A stretch of DNA of 5,764 nucleotides from JBEKSX01 sp049516635. Its GTDB lineage: Bacteria; Bacteroidota; Ignavibacteria; Tepidaquicellales; OLB5. The notes below the pieces were generated by a model. The model was given only the letters and a program-made list of their open reading frames with translations, was not told the DNA's origin and made no database searches. The stretch is from the NCBI GenBank assembly GCA_049516635.1, contig JBEKSX010000122.1, forward strand, positions 1 through 5,764, read 5' to 3'. A program made the translations under genes and the position numbers. Position 1 is the stretch's first letter. Each line of letters opens with the position of its first letter. Below are positions 4,229 to 5,764 of this stretch, one piece after another.

Positions 4229-5761
4229 ATGAAAAAACACAATACGCTTTGTTCAGGCAGAACTCTCATCTTCGCTTTTGTTATCCTCTTCATCATATCT
4301 TCGTATTTTTTTCTTTTTAAAAATAACTCAAATTTTTCTTCCGGATGCGAAGATAAATTTTCAATAAAGGGAGATGATTCTCTTTTATTCAAAGAAGAAA
4401 ATGAAACAGGCAGTTCAACTAACGCTGAAGAATATTTCAGCAAATGGTTCTACCCTTATGGAAATTATTTACCTCCGGATATAATCGAACAGATACAATC
4501 ACAGATAAAAAAAATGCCTTCTGAAAATTACACAGGAGAAGAAGACTCATGGCATTGTATCGGACCTTATGGTATCAAACATGGAACTGAATCCTATTAC
4601 AGCGGAAGAATATTGAGTATCGAACAACCGGTTAGTCCAGGCTACGGCTTGAGGATAGGCTCCTCCACGGGCGGCTTATGGGAGTATGAAAATTCTCATT
4701 GGGTTCCGCTGTCCGATAATATTGATAATATAAATAGCCTTTCAATTAGTGCATTCGCTACAAAGCCGGATGATGGAAATATTATCTTCATCGGAACGGG
4801 GGATTTCAAAGATTTTGCCGGTTCCGGTTTATGGAAGACCACAGATAAAGGAAGATCATGGTCAAATGTGGCTTTAGATCCTGAGCCTACATTCTTTTCC
4901 AGAATTAAGTTCTCAACCTCGAACCATGACGTAATTCATATCAGTTCAGATGTTGGATATTTTCGTTCAGATGACGCGGGTAACACATGGACGAGAAAAT
5001 TATCAGGCAGAACTACCTGCCTCGCAATTAATCCGAACAATAAAATTCTTTATACAGGGATATTCGGAGACGGGTTATATAGATCAACTAATGAAGGAAA
5101 TAATTGGTCTAAATTAACTGCCGGCGGTATTCCAACTTCTAATATTGGCAAAGTGGCAATATCAATAGCTGCTTCAAATCCGAAAGTTGTTTACGCTGCG
5201 ATAACAACGAATAATAAAAATAATCCCGCAGGAGATACATTACAGGGAATTTATAAAACAACAGATGACGGGGAATCATGGTCGGATGTTCGTTCAAATG
5301 TCAAATATATACCATGGACGGGTGATTATTTTAATGAAATTGCCGTAGATCCTAAAAACCCCAATATTGTTATTGCTGCTGCTATTGAAATGGTGAGAAC
5401 AACAGACGGCGGAAAAAATTGGACCAAAGTTAATTCTATCGATGTGCATATGGATCACAAAGCACTTTTATGGTCCGTTGACGGAAAAACTCTGTGGGAC
5501 TGCAATGACGGGGGATTGTCCGTAACAACAAATGAAGGTGTTAACTGGAACACCGAAACAAACGTTCTGCCGATTACCCAATTCTATTATTTTGATATCG
5601 GGGATAATGATCATAATGTTATAGCGGGTGGAGTACAGGATAACGGTTTTATAGTCACCACCGACGGAGGATATTCGTGGAACTTTAAGCTTGGGGGAGA
5701 CGGGGGCGGTGCTTCAATAGATCCGGGAAATCCTGCGAATATTTTGGACAGCCGATCGTAG
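4229..5761 (+). CDS. Exported or membrane-anchored BNR/Asp-box repeat protein (sortilin/VPS10-like propeller), 3' end probably broken
   Basis: The 510-residue product begins MKKHNTL, followed by a hydrophobic segment at about 12-30 that acts as a signal peptide or signal anchor. A charged linker leads to a beta-propeller region with seven Asp boxes (S/T-x-D/N-x-G-x-x-W): TTDKGRSW 204-211, SDDAGNTW 247-254, STNEGNNW 286-293, TTDDGESW 344-351, TTDGGKNW 391-398, TTNEGVNW 433-440 and TTDGGYSW 477-484. Such propellers occur in sialidases, sortilins and many secreted proteins of unknown ligand. I see no catalytic sialidase signature, so no activity is assigned. Relatives run well beyond this point. 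The last residues, LDSRS, and the TAG at 5759 look like the result of a one-base slip at the T-run 5742-5745, and the gene probably continues past the window. No ribosome-binding site is evident; only an A-rich stretch precedes the ATG. Confidence 0.85.
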   Translation: MKKHNTLCSGRTLIFAFVILFIISSYFFLFKNNSNFSSGCEDKFSIKGDDSLLFKEENETGSSTNAEEYFSKWFYPYGNYLPPDIIEQIQSQIKKMPSENYTGEEDSWHCIGPYGIKHGTESYYSGRILSIEQPVSPGYGLRIGSSTGGLWEYENSHWVPLSDNIDNINSLSISAFATKPDDGNIIFIGTGDFKDFAGSGLWKTTDKGRSWSNVALDPEPTFFSRIKFSTSNHDVIHISSDVGYFRSDDAGNTWTRKLSGRTTCLAINPNNKILYTGIFGDGLYRSTNEGNNWSKLTAGGIPTSNIGKVAISIAASNPKVVYAAITTNNKNNPAGDTLQGIYKTTDDGESWSDVRSNVKYIPWTGDYFNEIAVDPKNPNIVIAAAIEMVRTTDGGKNWTKVNSIDVHMDHKALLWSVDGKTLWDCNDGGLSVTTNEGVNWNTETNVLPITQFYYFDIGDNDHNVIAGGVQDNGFIVTTDGGYSWNFKLGGDGGGASIDPGNPANILDSRS

Positions 5762-5764
5762 TTT

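Noticed and set aside
4325..4351. Possible lipobox at Cys40 (FSSGC) of the Asp-box protein, tempting given two LspA genes nearby.
   Set aside because: The -3 position is Ser rather than a hydrophobic residue, and the cysteine is about ten residues beyond the hydrophobic segment, so it does not fit a lipoprotein signal.
1..5764. CRISPR array, tRNA or rRNA gene.
   Set aside because: No regularly spaced direct repeats were seen, and no cloverleaf or conserved rRNA segment was recognised on either strand.

Overview
The window reads as two blocks of different character. Bases 1 to about 1640 are G+C-richer by eye (lines mostly in the low to high 50s percent). They hold gene remnants on the + strand and two overlapping genes on the - strand. 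From about 1640 to the end the DNA is A+T-richer (roughly 37-48 percent by eye). This part holds housekeeping-type genes on the + strand: two tandem copies of lspA (signal peptidase II), an rluD-type pseudouridine synthase, and the start of a large protein with BNR/Asp-box repeats. The gene order lspA-rluD, a TATCTTTG promoter-like motif, the lack of clear Shine-Dalgarno sites and the exported Asp-box protein all suggest a member of the Bacteroidota/Chlorobi/Ignavibacteria group, probably environmental. That placement is inference; no rRNA or lineage-specific marker is present.

Left block. Bases 2-76 look like the last 24 codons of a protein, possibly YdeI/OmpD-associated. Bases 169-315 are the C-terminal remnant of an IS200-like/RAYT transposase whose frame is broken upstream. 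On the - strand, a DUF488 gene (1164-1610) runs into an unnamed gene (391-1188) with a 25-base overlap, a good ribosome-binding site inside the first gene, and a C-x5-C-x2-H motif in the second product. The two form one translationally coupled unit. Their biochemical role is not established, and they are the best candidate here for an undescribed small system.

Right block. lspA1 (1644-2255) and lspA2 (2314-2994) align without gaps over 179 codons (about 76 percent protein identity by hand). Their first 33 aligned codons encode identical protein, with fewer silent changes than another invariant stretch, which suggests gene conversion. The rluD-type gene follows lspA2 after 7 bases, consistent with an operon for lipoprotein maturation and rRNA modification. 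A 261-base gap (3968-4228) carries a hairpin-rich element that looks like a dispersed extragenic repeat, then a rho-independent terminator, then a possible promoter. The last gene (4229-5761) has an N-terminal membrane segment and seven Asp boxes. It ends in a stop 3 bases before the window edge that looks like a frameshift artefact or lesion.

Main caution: the DUF488 start and the lspA1 start lie only 33 bases apart, across the composition change. This could be an island insertion point or a chimeric assembly join. No CRISPR array, tRNA or rRNA was seen.
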